Below are positions 35,905 through 43,512 of a DNA stretch of 64,000 nt, one piece after another. Location: the NCBI RefSeq assembly GCF_900168015.1, contig NZ_FUYR01000002.1:62001-126000 (forward strand), in the 5' to 3' direction. This DNA comes from Daejeonella lutea. Its GTDB lineage: Bacteria > Bacteroidota > Bacteroidia > Sphingobacteriales > Sphingobacteriaceae. The translations under genes were made by a program, and so were the position numbers. Position 1 is the stretch's first letter. The number at the start of each line of letters is the position of its first letter. The notes under the pieces were generated by a model. It worked only from the letters and a program-made list of their open reading frames with translations. It was not told the DNA's origin and searched no databases.

Positions 35905-36396
35905 TTAAACCAGTGACGACTTGATCTGCGCCATCATGATAGCCGTAACTGCGGCCTCTTCTCCTTTATTCCCGTGCTTTCCACCAGCCCGGTCTTTCGC
36001 CTGCTCCAGATTGTCGGTTGTAAGAACACCAAATATAACAGGCTTATTGTGCTTAATAGAAACATTAGTAACGCCATTTGCCACAGCGTTGCATATAAAG
36101 TCAAAGTGTCGTGTTTCTCCCTGAATAACACAGCCCAGGCAAATAACTGCATCGAGATCCTTAGCTGCCAGTAAAATGTCCGCGCCTGAAGTCAACTCGA
36201 AGCTTCCAGGCACCTGCAACTCTGTAATATTTTCAGACAATGCGCCGTGCTTTATTAAAGCCGTATACGCCCCATTATACAAAGCCCCGGTAACTTCTGC
36301 ATTCCATTGAGATACTACTATTCCGAACCGGTAAGCTTTTGCCGATGGTATTTCAATATGAGAGAAATCTGAAAGTCCTTTTAAGTGTGTTGCCAT
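35905..36396 (-). CDS. ribH: 6,7-dimethyl-8-ribityllumazine synthase
   Basis: This 163-residue protein starts at the ATG at 36396. An upstream ATG at 36438 would lie in a hairpin arm. It shows GIVVSQWNAEVTGALYNGA, the motif VPGSFELTSGAD, VICLGCVIQGETRHFDFICN with the catalytic His, and PVIFGVLTTDNLEQAKDRAGG. It condenses the ribityl uracil with dihydroxybutanone phosphate in the penultimate step of riboflavin synthesis and forms a hollow capsid-like or pentameric assembly. It follows a TPR protein gene on the same strand, with a hairpin and T-run in the 62-base gap. Confidence 0.96.
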   Translation of the reverse strand: MATHLKGLSDFSHIEIPSAKAYRFGIVVSQWNAEVTGALYNGAYTALIKHGALSENITELQVPGSFELTSGADILLAAKDLDAVICLGCVIQGETRHFDFICNAVANGVTNVSIKHNKPVIFGVLTTDNLEQAKDRAGGKHGNKGEEAAVTAIMMAQIKSSLV

Positions 36397-36401
36397 GCCC
36401 T

Positions 36402-36440
36402 GAAAAAAGAAATGGTTGTCAGCCGAGCTAACAACCATTT
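36402..36440 (-). terminator. Terminator-like hairpin in the ribH leader
   Basis: AAATGGTTGT at 36410-36419 pairs with ACAACCATTT at 36431-36440. On the minus strand the stem is followed by CTTTTTT, ending a few bases before the ribH ATG. It could end the TPR transcript or act as an attenuator for ribH. Confidence 0.55.
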
Positions 36441-36458
36441 TACATATATATTATTTAA

Positions 36459-37142
36459 CTACTTCACTTGCGTTTCAGCACGTGCGATATAAGAATCAAT
36501 CGTTGAAGCTTCAAAGCTCTCAGGAAAATCAGTTTTGATCTTATTGTAAGCATCAGCTGCAGCACTGAAATCCTTTTGTTCCTCGTAAACCAAGCCTAGC
36601 TTTTTAAGAAATAAGGGGCTGGTAAATGCATTTTTGCTTTTATCGGCAGCTTTCTTGTAATAAGTAACTGCCCTGTCGTAATCTTTCAATTCGCTGTAAG
36701 CATCTCCAAGCATCCCTAAAACTAATGGATCAACTATTGGGCTGCCAGTGCTGCTGTATTTTCCAAGCGCATCAACTGCTTTTTGGAATTCACCTTTTTT
36801 AAGGTACAAGCCACCGAGGTAGGCGTTAGCAATGTTAGCGGATTTTGTATTTGAATACTCTTCAGCAATTTTTTCAAAACCCGGATATGAACCGTCACCA
36901 GAAATTGCCTTGTCACTCAGCGAATCGACAGCTACATATTCTTCAGCCCTAAACATCTCGTTAGCTGCTTTTTCTGCCCTAGGTTTAAGATAGAAATTCT
37001 GATATCCAACATACAATAATATTAGTGCAACTATGGCTATTCCTATTACGGCTAAGCTTTTTGAGTTTTCCTGAACAAACTTACCGGTATTCCCAAGCGG
37101 GTTTTCAACTTCTGGTAAATCTTCTTTTTGAGTTTTTGACAT
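36459..37142 (-). CDS. Membrane-anchored tetratricopeptide-repeat protein
   Basis: This 227-residue protein has a cytoplasmic N-terminus, one transmembrane helix at about residues 30-48 (LAVIGIAIVALILLYVGYQNF) and a periplasmic TPR region at about 100-225. Repeats such as ANAYLGGLYLKKGEFQKAVDAL and AYSELKDYDRAVTYYKKAADKS are clear. The layout recalls YfgM-type proteins that work with the SecYEG/PpiD chaperone system, but sequence identity cannot be judged. It precedes ribH, which is probably only a neighbour. Confidence 0.85.
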   Translation of the reverse strand: MSKTQKEDLPEVENPLGNTGKFVQENSKSLAVIGIAIVALILLYVGYQNFYLKPRAEKAANEMFRAEEYVAVDSLSDKAISGDGSYPGFEKIAEEYSNTKSANIANAYLGGLYLKKGEFQKAVDALGKYSSTGSPIVDPLVLGMLGDAYSELKDYDRAVTYYKKAADKSKNAFTSPLFLKKLGLVYEEQKDFSAAADAYNKIKTDFPESFEASTIDSYIARAETQVK

Positions 37143-37277
37143 TTGCCTTTAAAAATAAAAATCCGTCCCACCGAAACGAATTATCCGCAAAAATACATTT
37201 TTCGCAGTAAGTATCAACTTTTAAATCAGAGAGATTCTATTTTTTTTGCTGGCCGGATTAAAACACACCGAAAAGAG

Positions 37278-37285
37278 TAAATTTG
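37278..37285 (+). promoter_or_regulatory. -7 promoter box of recF
   Basis: TAAATTTG matches TAnnTTTG and lies 26 bases before the recF ATG at 37312. It excludes the longer in-frame start at 37246. Confidence 0.55.
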
Positions 37286-37311
37286 CGGAATCGCCTTCAG
37301 CTTGCGAATCT

Positions 37312-38409
37312 ATGTGGCTCCAAAAATTATCCGTTATAAATTTCAAAAATTACTCTGAAGCTGAACTTGGCTTTTCTGAGACAGTAAATGCGTTTACGGG
37401 CAACAATGGGGCTGGGAAAACCAACCTTTTAGACGCGATACATTATCTGTCCCTCTGTAAAAGTTATTTTAACCCAATTGATAGCCAGCAGATCAGGCAG
37501 GGCGAGGATCTTTTCATGATCCAGGGAACGTTCAAAAAGGAAGAGAAAAATGAAACAATCTATTGCGGTTTAAAAAAGGCACAGAAAAAGGTATTTAAGC
37601 GAAATAAAAAAGAATACCAGCGCCTGGCTGATCATATCGGTTCCTTTCCGCTGGTGATGATTTCCCCGAACGACATCAGCCTCATCATCGAAGGAAGCGA
37701 AGAAAGAAGGAAGTTCGTCGACAATGTAATTTCGCAAACTGATAGTTCCTACCTGGATGAACTGATCGTTTACAATAAAAATTTGCTTAACAGGAATGCA
37801 TTGTTAAGGCAGATAGCAGTCTCTGGAAGGTACGATCCAGCTCTAATGGATATTTATGATCAGCAACTGATACTTTCAGGCACCAATATCTTCGAAAAGC
37901 GAAAATCTTTTATGCTTGAGTTCAGGGATATTTTCAACAAGCACTACCGTTACCTGAGTGAGGAAGCCGAAGAAGTTGAACTTGTTTATGATTCGCCGCT
38001 TCTGCAAAATGACTTCGCAAGTTTGCTGAAAAGAAATCTGGAGCGCGACCGGCTGCTGGAGAGAACCACAGCAGGTATACATAAGGATGAGCTTAGTTTC
38101 ACGATTCATGGCATGCCGATGAAAAAATTCGGCTCCCAGGGCCAGCAAAAATCCTTTTTGATTGCACTTAAACTAGCACAATACTCATTCTTGCATCAGC
38201 AAAAAGGATTTGAGCCCCTTCTGCTGCTCGACGACATTTTCGATAAGCTTGATAATAAAAGGACTACTAAATTGATGAAAATGGTTTCTGACAAAGATTT
38301 CGGTCAGATTTTCATAACGGATACGAGCAGAGACCGGGTTGAGAGTATTTTTAATGAATTAGGAGTGGAGATAAAAGTGTTTGAAGTGGAGAAAGGGCAG
38401 GTTAGTTGA
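37312..38409 (+). CDS. recF: RecF, DNA replication/repair ATPase
   Basis: This 365-residue protein starts at 37312 (MWLQKLSVINFKNYSEAEL). Walker A is FTGNNGAGKTNLLDAIHYLSL, the signature region SQGQQKSFLIALKLAQ is RecF-specific, and Walker B is LLLLDDIFDKLDNKR. RecF loads RecA at single-strand gaps together with RecO and RecR. The next gene, after a long repeat tract, encodes a DUF721 protein, a common neighbour of recF in Bacteroidota. Its promoter stands alone. Confidence 0.97.
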   Translation: MWLQKLSVINFKNYSEAELGFSETVNAFTGNNGAGKTNLLDAIHYLSLCKSYFNPIDSQQIRQGEDLFMIQGTFKKEEKNETIYCGLKKAQKKVFKRNKKEYQRLADHIGSFPLVMISPNDISLIIEGSEERRKFVDNVISQTDSSYLDELIVYNKNLLNRNALLRQIAVSGRYDPALMDIYDQQLILSGTNIFEKRKSFMLEFRDIFNKHYRYLSEEAEEVELVYDSPLLQNDFASLLKRNLERDRLLERTTAGIHKDELSFTIHGMPMKKFGSQGQQKSFLIALKLAQYSFLHQQKGFEPLLLLDDIFDKLDNKRTTKLMKMVSDKDFGQIFITDTSRDRVESIFNELGVEIKVFEVEKGQVS

Positions 38410-38868
38410 GAGTGGAGAGTTGACAGTGGACAGTTGACAGTTGACAGTTGACAGTTGACAGTTGACAGTTGACAGTTGGAGACGTACCTTATTGGAAATA
38501 TTCGTAACTTAATACCCCACTGATTACTGATTACTGATTACTGATTACTGATTACTGATTACTGATTACTGATTACTGATTACTGATTACTGATAACTGA
38601 TAACTGATTACTGATTTCTGATTTCTGATTACTGACACTGATTACCGATCACTGATTACCGATCACTGATTACCGATCACTGATTACCGATCACTGATTA
38701 CTGATCACTGATTACCGATCACTGATTACTGATTACTGATTACTGATTACTGACACTGATTACCGATCACTGATTACCGATCACTGATTACTGATCACTG
38801 ATTACCGATCACTGATTACCGATTACTGATAACTGATTACTGATTACCGAACACCGATTACCCAATAC
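38404..38868. repeat. Long 7-bp-period tandem repeat tract between recF and DUF721 gene
   Basis: The first part (about 38404-38478) repeats ACAGTTG in near-perfect 7-base steps. From about 38518 the unit is ACTGATT(A), again period 7. In the middle it becomes a 14-base unit, ACTGATTACCGATC, with TAACTGAT variants. It ends near 38868. There is no open frame through it. It differs from a CRISPR in having no unique spacers. The same ATTACCGAT words reappear at 39278-39322, after the DUF721 gene. Confidence 0.93.
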
Positions 38869-38932
38869 ACGCTGTATATTTATGATTTGTCCATTCGTAG
38901 TTCTAAACTTCTAATTCGTTATTCTCTTTCAC

Positions 38933-39223
38933 ATGGGCCGTACAAACGATAAACCGCTAAAAGAAGCGATAGAACAAATGCTTCACGTCTACAAACTGAG
39001 GCGGAAGTTTGATGAAACGGCATTAATTGTAGCCTGGCCGGAGATGATGGGCACGGCTGTGGCAAATCGCACGAAGGATATTTTTATCCGGGACCGGAAA
39101 TTATTCATTCGACTCGAATCCGCTGTGATAAAAAACGACCTGATGATGATGAGGTCTAATATTATTGAGAAGATGAATGAGATGGCAGGAAGCAGTGTTA
39201 TTGATGAGATTATCTTTTTATGA
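38933..39223 (+). CDS. DUF721 (DciA-like) protein
   Basis: The 96-residue protein is a complete DUF721 domain: LKEAIEQMLHVYKLRRKFDETALIVAWPEMMG, then IRDRKLFIRLESAVIKNDLMMM and a final IDEIIFL. The domain is the core of DciA, which helps load the replicative helicase DnaB in most bacteria lacking DnaC. Position after recF is common in this phylum. It lacks the extra regions of longer DciA proteins. The gene is bracketed by ctgattac-type repeats. Confidence 0.85.
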   Translation: MGRTNDKPLKEAIEQMLHVYKLRRKFDETALIVAWPEMMGTAVANRTKDIFIRDRKLFIRLESAVIKNDLMMMRSNIIEKMNEMAGSSVIDEIIFL

Positions 39224-39277
39224 GGACTGAAGTCGGAGGTGGATCTTGAAAGCAAAAGGCCTTTTATGGGTCTAGAC

Positions 39278-39322
39278 CTGATCACCGATTACTAATTACC
39301 GATACTGGCCACTAATTACTTA
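39278..39322. repeat. Short copy of the gattaccgatta repeat
   Basis: GATCACCGATTACTAATTACCGATACTGG uses the same words, in the same orientation, as the long tract at 38518-38868 on the other side of the DUF721 gene. Confidence 0.6.
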
Positions 39323-39507
39323 CTCCTCCCCAATCCATTCTTCAGCAACAGATAATACAAAACTGTCATAAAGCATGCAATAGAGAAAGCTTTAAGAACG
39401 AAGAGTCCGTCGAGTTTTGTGTCCCACCCGCCTGCATATGAAATTGCACCGGGTACAATCAGCATCACGATAAAAAAAATCAGGAATCGGGTTTGATAGA
39501 TCTTCAT
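39316..39507 (-). CDS. Small two-helix membrane protein (63 aa)
   Basis: The protein has two hydrophobic helices (FLIFFIVMLIVPGAISYAG and FVLKAFSIACFMTVLYYLLL) joined by a short polar loop, and a basic C-terminus NGLGRSK. It follows ndk on the same strand, behind a terminator hairpin. No family recognised. Its composition and the proper start next to the first helix favour a real gene. Confidence 0.6.
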   Translation of the reverse strand: MKIYQTRFLIFFIVMLIVPGAISYAGGWDTKLDGLFVLKAFSIACFMTVLYYLLLKNGLGRSK

Positions 39508-39511
39508 AAGG

Positions 39512-39559
39512 TCGAAAATACAAATCGCCCTGGAGTAAATTGATTATTCCAGGGCGATT
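39512..39559 (-). terminator. Terminator of ndk
   Basis: AATCGCCCTGGA at 39523-39534 pairs perfectly with TCCAGGGCGATT at 39548-39559. On the minus strand it is followed by TTTGTATTTT. It ends the ndk transcript before the small membrane protein gene. Confidence 0.8.
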
Positions 39560-39572
39560 CAACTGGTAATGT

Positions 39573-39992
39573 TTAGAAACGCTCGAATGCAGTAAAGAAA
39601 AAGCTTCCTTCGATCTCTGCGTTCTCATCAGAATCAGATCCGTGAACAGCATTGGCGTCGATTGACTTCGCATACTTGTTACGGATAGTTCCGGGCTCTG
39701 CTTTTGAAGGATCAGTAGCGCCAATTAACTTACGGAAATCTTCAACCGCATTGTCTTTTTCAAGAATTGCAGCTACTATTGGCCCTGAAGACATGAAGCT
39801 AACCAGATCTTTAAAGAAAGGACGCTCTCTGTGGATACCATAAAATTGACCTGCAATATCTTCGCTTAAGCGTGTGTATTTCAAAGCTATCACCTTGAAA
39901 CCCCCTTTGATAATATCATCTAAAATAGCTCCGGTGTGGCCATTGGCTACAGCATCGGGCTTAATCATTGTAAAAGTTCTGTTCGTTGCCAT
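39573..39992 (-). CDS. ndk: Nucleoside diphosphate kinase
   Basis: This 139-residue enzyme transfers the gamma-phosphate of ATP to NDPs through a phosphohistidine. It shows the N-terminal [17 protein letters not shown] and the active-site motif [20 protein letters not shown] with His117. Length is typical. It has its own promoter (TACTTTTG) and terminator and so forms a single-gene unit, divergent from the nrnA-like gene. Confidence 0.97.
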   Translation of the reverse strand: MATNRTFTMIKPDAVANGHTGAILDDIIKGGFKVIALKYTRLSEDIAGQFYGIHRERPFFKDLVSFMSSGPIVAAILEKDNAVEDFRKLIGATDPSKAEPGTIRNKYAKSIDANAVHGSDSDENAEIEGSFFFTAFERF

Positions 39993-40013
39993 GTTGGTAT
40001 TTCAAATTTGGTG

Positions 40014-40021
40014 CAAAAGTA
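40014..40021 (-). promoter_or_regulatory. -7 promoter box of ndk
   Basis: The minus strand reads TACTTTTGCACC. The first eight bases match TAnnTTTG and the whole 12-mer is identical to that before tRNA-Ser. It lies 22 bases before the ATG. Confidence 0.6.
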
Positions 40022-40085
40022 CGGCTAATAAATCAAAGGGTAAAGGATTTTCAAAAAATGACATCCTGTGAATCAGTAATTTTGA

Positions 40086-40093
40086 TAGCTTTG
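40086..40093 (+). promoter_or_regulatory. -7 promoter box of the nrnA-like gene
   Basis: TAGCTTTG, followed by CA, matches the TAnnTTTGCA form seen at several promoters here. It lies 17 bases before the ATG. Confidence 0.55.
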
Positions 40094-40110
40094 CATTTCT
40101 TTTTATTTAC

Positions 40111-41121
40111 ATGTCAGATTTAGCGCCCCTTAAAGAGTTACTGGTTGAGCCAAAGCACATTGTGATCACAACACATCACAAGCCTGATGGCGATGCTATG
40201 GGGTCGTCGCTTGGATTATTCAACTACCTGATCCAAAAGGGCCATCATGTACGTGTGATTACTCCGACTGACTATCCATTTTTTCTACAATGGCTGCCGA
40301 ATAACCCGGAGGTTATCATTTATACTGAAAAACCGGAGGAGTCGAAAGAGTTGGTCGCCAATGCTGACATAATATTTTGTCTGGACTTTAATGCCTTATC
40401 ACGGATTAACGAATTAGGTGAATTTGTACGTGAAGCAAAAGGCAAAAAAGTAATGATCGATCATCATCTGGAACCCGAGGGTTTTGATGATTTTCGTCAC
40501 TGGACAATAAACGCCTGCGCAACTGCGCAACTGATTTACGATTTTATCGTGACGGTTATGGGTGAGAAACATTTAATCAACAAGGATGTTGCCACATGTC
40601 TCTATACAGGCATCATGACCGATTCAGGTTCGTTCCGCTTTCCGACAACTACTTCAGAAGTTCACCATATTGTAGCTGATCTTATCGACCATGGTGCTGA
40701 AAACTCAAAAATTCATCAGCTTGTTTATGATAATTTTGCTGAGAACCGGCTTCGTTTCCTGGGCCATGTGCTTTTAAATAAACTTGAAGTTTTTCCAGAA
40801 TACAACGCTGCCATTATAGTTATACATAAAGAAGAGCTGGAAAAATTCGAAATCACTACCGGCGACACTGAAGGAATTGTGAACTACGCCCTTTCAATTA
40901 ACGGAATCCGGCTGGCGGCTTTAATTATTGAACGCAAAGACAAAGTTAAATTGTCACTTCGCTCGACCGGTGAATTTCCCGCGAATGAGATCTGTAAAAA
41001 ATATTTTAATGGCGGCGGTCATAGAAATGCAGCAGGTGGCGCATCCGATGATCCCATTGATGTTGTAAGAGAAAAATTTAACGCTATCTTACCCGAGTAT
41101 AAAGCATTATTAATACAATAA
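40111..41121 (+). CDS. DHH/DHHA1 phosphoesterase (NrnA-like oligoribonuclease / pAp phosphatase)
   Basis: The 336-residue protein has the DHH motifs in order: VITTHHKPDGDAMGSSLGLF, IIFCLDFNALSRI, KVMIDHHLEP with the His-His pair, and YTGIMTDSGSFRF. A C-terminal DHHA1 domain ends FNGGGHRNAAGGAS. Proteins of this build (NrnA) degrade nano-RNAs and 3'-phosphoadenosine 5'-phosphate; some act on cyclic dinucleotide products. Nothing in the context selects among these. It is followed 58 bases later by an FKBP gene, possibly in the same transcript. Confidence 0.92.
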   Translation: MSDLAPLKELLVEPKHIVITTHHKPDGDAMGSSLGLFNYLIQKGHHVRVITPTDYPFFLQWLPNNPEVIIYTEKPEESKELVANADIIFCLDFNALSRINELGEFVREAKGKKVMIDHHLEPEGFDDFRHWTINACATAQLIYDFIVTVMGEKHLINKDVATCLYTGIMTDSGSFRFPTTTSEVHHIVADLIDHGAENSKIHQLVYDNFAENRLRFLGHVLLNKLEVFPEYNAAIIVIHKEELEKFEITTGDTEGIVNYALSINGIRLAALIIERKDKVKLSLRSTGEFPANEICKKYFNGGGHRNAAGGASDDPIDVVREKFNAILPEYKALLIQ

Positions 41122-41179
41122 TATATCCGCTGCAAGCAGCAATTAAAACCAGAAATAATCAATAACGAATAAAAAGACA

Positions 41180-42136
41180 ATGAAGAAATTAGTAATCGTG
41201 TTAGGTATTGCAGTAACAGCATTTACCGGATGTAACAAGTTTGAAAAGGGTGAAGGGGATATGATGTACAAGATCCACACCGACAAAGATGGTGAAACCA
41301 TCAAAGAGGGTGATTTTGTGGCATTTAAAGCAATTGAAAAAACTGAAGGTGATTCTGTTTTATACAGTTCTTACGATTACGATCGTCCTTCTTTGCTTGT
41401 GAAGGAAAAATCTGTATTCAAGGGCGACCTTTTCGCTGCATTAGGACTTCTTAGCGAAGGCGACAGCGCAACCTTTAAAATCAATATTGATTCAATGGTG
41501 ATGAAGATGGGCCGTCCGCAGCCAGCTGATACTACAGCAAAATACCTGGTCTATACTATCAAGATTGATAAAGTTATCCCGAAAGGAAAGCTCACTGACA
41601 GCTTATTCCGTGGCAAGATCGACGAGTTTCTGAAAGCTGAAATGGATCTGGCTAAATCTGGTGAGACTGCGAAAATCAAAAGCTATGTTGCTTCTAAAAG
41701 CCTTAAACCAACAGTTACACCATCTGGATTGAACTATGTAATTTCCAAGGAAGGAAGCGGTCCTAAAGCAAACCCTGGCGATACCATCATGGTGCATTAC
41801 ACCGGATCATTCCTTAGCGGAAAAGTGTTTGACAGCAGTCTGCCTGATGTAGCTAAAAAGAACGGAACATTCAATCCTGGCCGCAAGTATGAGCCTCTAA
41901 AAATGCCTGTAGGTATGCAGGGTTCTATTCCTGGATTTGAAGAAGCCTTATTCCTGCTTCCAAAAGGTGCAAAAGCCACAGTCGTTCTTCCATCAAGCTT
42001 AGCTTATGGAGAACAAGGAAACCAGGGAATTCCGCCATTCACACCGCTGGTATTTGAACTGGAAATGATCAATATCATCCCTGCCAAAGCAGGATCGGTT
42101 GTAGCTCCGCCGCCGCCACCGGTAGCGCCGAGATAA
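41180..42136 (+). CDS. FKBP-type peptidyl-prolyl isomerase lipoprotein with two FKBP-like domains
   Basis: This 318-residue protein has a signal peptide with lipobox FTGC (Cys at about 18). The N-terminal half (about 30-130) is a degenerate FKBP-like domain (TIKEGDFVAFKAIEK, GLLSEGDSATFKI). The C-terminal half (about 175-300) is canonical: SGLNYVISKEGSGPKANPGDT, VHYTGSFLSGKVFDSS, IPGFEEALFLLPKGAKATVVLPSSLAYG and FELEMINI. It accelerates proline isomerisation during envelope protein folding. It ends with a Pro-rich tail. A strong terminator follows. Confidence 0.93.
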   Translation: MKKLVIVLGIAVTAFTGCNKFEKGEGDMMYKIHTDKDGETIKEGDFVAFKAIEKTEGDSVLYSSYDYDRPSLLVKEKSVFKGDLFAALGLLSEGDSATFKINIDSMVMKMGRPQPADTTAKYLVYTIKIDKVIPKGKLTDSLFRGKIDEFLKAEMDLAKSGETAKIKSYVASKSLKPTVTPSGLNYVISKEGSGPKANPGDTIMVHYTGSFLSGKVFDSSLPDVAKKNGTFNPGRKYEPLKMPVGMQGSIPGFEEALFLLPKGAKATVVLPSSLAYGEQGNQGIPPFTPLVFELEMINIIPAKAGSVVAPPPPPVAPR

Positions 42137-42159
42137 GTTGCGATAATCTTAATAAAATA

Positions 42160-42190
42160 AGCCCTCTCGAAAATCGAGAGGGCTTTTTTA
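42160..42190. terminator. Strong terminator between FKBP gene and bshA
   Basis: AGCCCTCTCGA pairs with TCGAGAGGGCT over an 11-bp stem with 3-base loop, followed by TTTTTTA. It is flanked by A-rich sequence on the other side and may serve both converging genes. Confidence 0.92.
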
Positions 42191-42225
42191 TTAAAGGTGG
42201 TTTTAAAACCGGGATTGACCAGCAG

Positions 42226-43365
42226 TTAAGGCTGGACTTTGGAACCGTCAATCACTTCACGGTAATATTCCTCGTAAATTGGTAAGATAAGACCTAAATC
42301 GAATTCATGCGCCCGTTTTAAAGCGCCTTCCTTGAACTGAGCCAGACGCTCATCATCTTTCAGGATGTAAATGGAATGCTCTGCCATCGCGTCTATATCG
42401 CCAACATTATCCATATAGCCGGTAACGCCGTTTACATTCAATTCCGGCAATCCACCAGCGTTAGAAGTGATAACTGGCACTTTGCAGGCCATAGCTTCCA
42501 GCGCCGCCAGACCAAAGCTCTCTGATTCAGAAGGCATTATGAACAAGTCGGAGACGGAAAGAATCTCTTCAACCGCATCCTGCTTGCCAAGGAAGCGGAC
42601 GTTTTCTGAGATCTCGAGATCACGGCATAACTGCTCACAATAAACCCTGTCAGGTCCGTCGCCCACCATTAATAATTTGGAAGGTATTTCCTGCTGGATC
42701 TTTTTGAAAATATGGATGACGTCCTGTGTTCTCTTTACCTTTCTAAAATTCGAAGTATGGATAATGATACGCTCGTTGTTTGGAGCTATTGCTATTTTAA
42801 AATGGTCCTTCGCCTTCAGGCTGAACCTGCTCATATCAATAAAGTTTGGGATAACTTTAATATCCTTACATATATCGAAATGCTTGTAGGTATCTTCTTT
42901 CAGATTCTCGGAAACAGCTGTTACACCGTCAGATTGATTAATAGAAAAAGTAACTACTGGCTTGTATGTTGGATCTTTTCCTACAAGCGTTATATCAGTT
43001 CCGTGCAAGGTTGTAACAACAGGAACGTGAATTCCGTAAGTAGCAAGGATCTGCTTCGCCATAAAGGCCGCAGAAGCGTGAGGGATTGCGTAATGCACAT
43101 GCAGCAAATCCAGCTTTTCAAATCTCACCACATCTACCAGCTTACTAGCCAGGGCCAGCTCATAGGGCGGATAGTCAAAGAGCGGATAGTTAGATACCGA
43201 AACCTCGTGATAAAAGAGGTTAGCAGAGAAAAAATCGAGACGCGCGGGTTGTCTGTATGTTATGAAGTGAACCTGATGCCCATTATCTGCAAGCGCTTTA
43301 CCTAACTCGGTAGCCACAACCCCGCTGCCTCCAAAGGTGGGGTAACATACAATTCCTATCTTCAT
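42226..43365 (-). CDS. bshA: N-acetyl-alpha-D-glucosaminyl L-malate synthase
   Basis: This 379-residue GT4 glycosyltransferase catalyses the first step of bacillithiol synthesis, joining GlcNAc from UDP-GlcNAc to malate. The N-terminus MKIGIVCYPTFGGSGVVATE is the BshA signature. LHVHYAIPHASAAFMA, TLHGTDITLVG and the E-x7-E motif ESESFGLAALEAMACKVPVI complete it. Length is normal. It stands apart from the serine hydrolase gene upstream. With ytxJ at 35198 it indicates a bacillithiol-using cell; bshB and bshC are not in the window. Confidence 0.95.
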   Translation of the reverse strand: MKIGIVCYPTFGGSGVVATELGKALADNGHQVHFITYRQPARLDFFSANLFYHEVSVSNYPLFDYPPYELALASKLVDVVRFEKLDLLHVHYAIPHASAAFMAKQILATYGIHVPVVTTLHGTDITLVGKDPTYKPVVTFSINQSDGVTAVSENLKEDTYKHFDICKDIKVIPNFIDMSRFSLKAKDHFKIAIAPNNERIIIHTSNFRKVKRTQDVIHIFKKIQQEIPSKLLMVGDGPDRVYCEQLCRDLEISENVRFLGKQDAVEEILSVSDLFIMPSESESFGLAALEAMACKVPVITSNAGGLPELNVNGVTGYMDNVGDIDAMAEHSIYILKDDERLAQFKEGALKRAHEFDLGLILPIYEEYYREVIDGSKVQP

Positions 43366-43512
43366 TTCCGTATAAGTCTTTGCATTGAGATATGTTTTCG
43401 GCTGGTTAGTAATTCTATGGAAAACAAATTTCAGTGATGCAAAGTAAATTGATTAAAAGGATATAAATGTTATTCTTTTGTAAGAATACCGGGAGGGAGG
43501 ATAAAGGGTTAA

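Noticed and set aside
36397-36458. FMN riboswitch before ribH
   Set aside because: The gap is only 62 bases and lacks the conserved multi-stem FMN aptamer; only one simple hairpin is present.
38404-38868. CRISPR array
   Set aside because: Period is 7 or 14 bases with no unique spacers, and there are no cas genes nearby.
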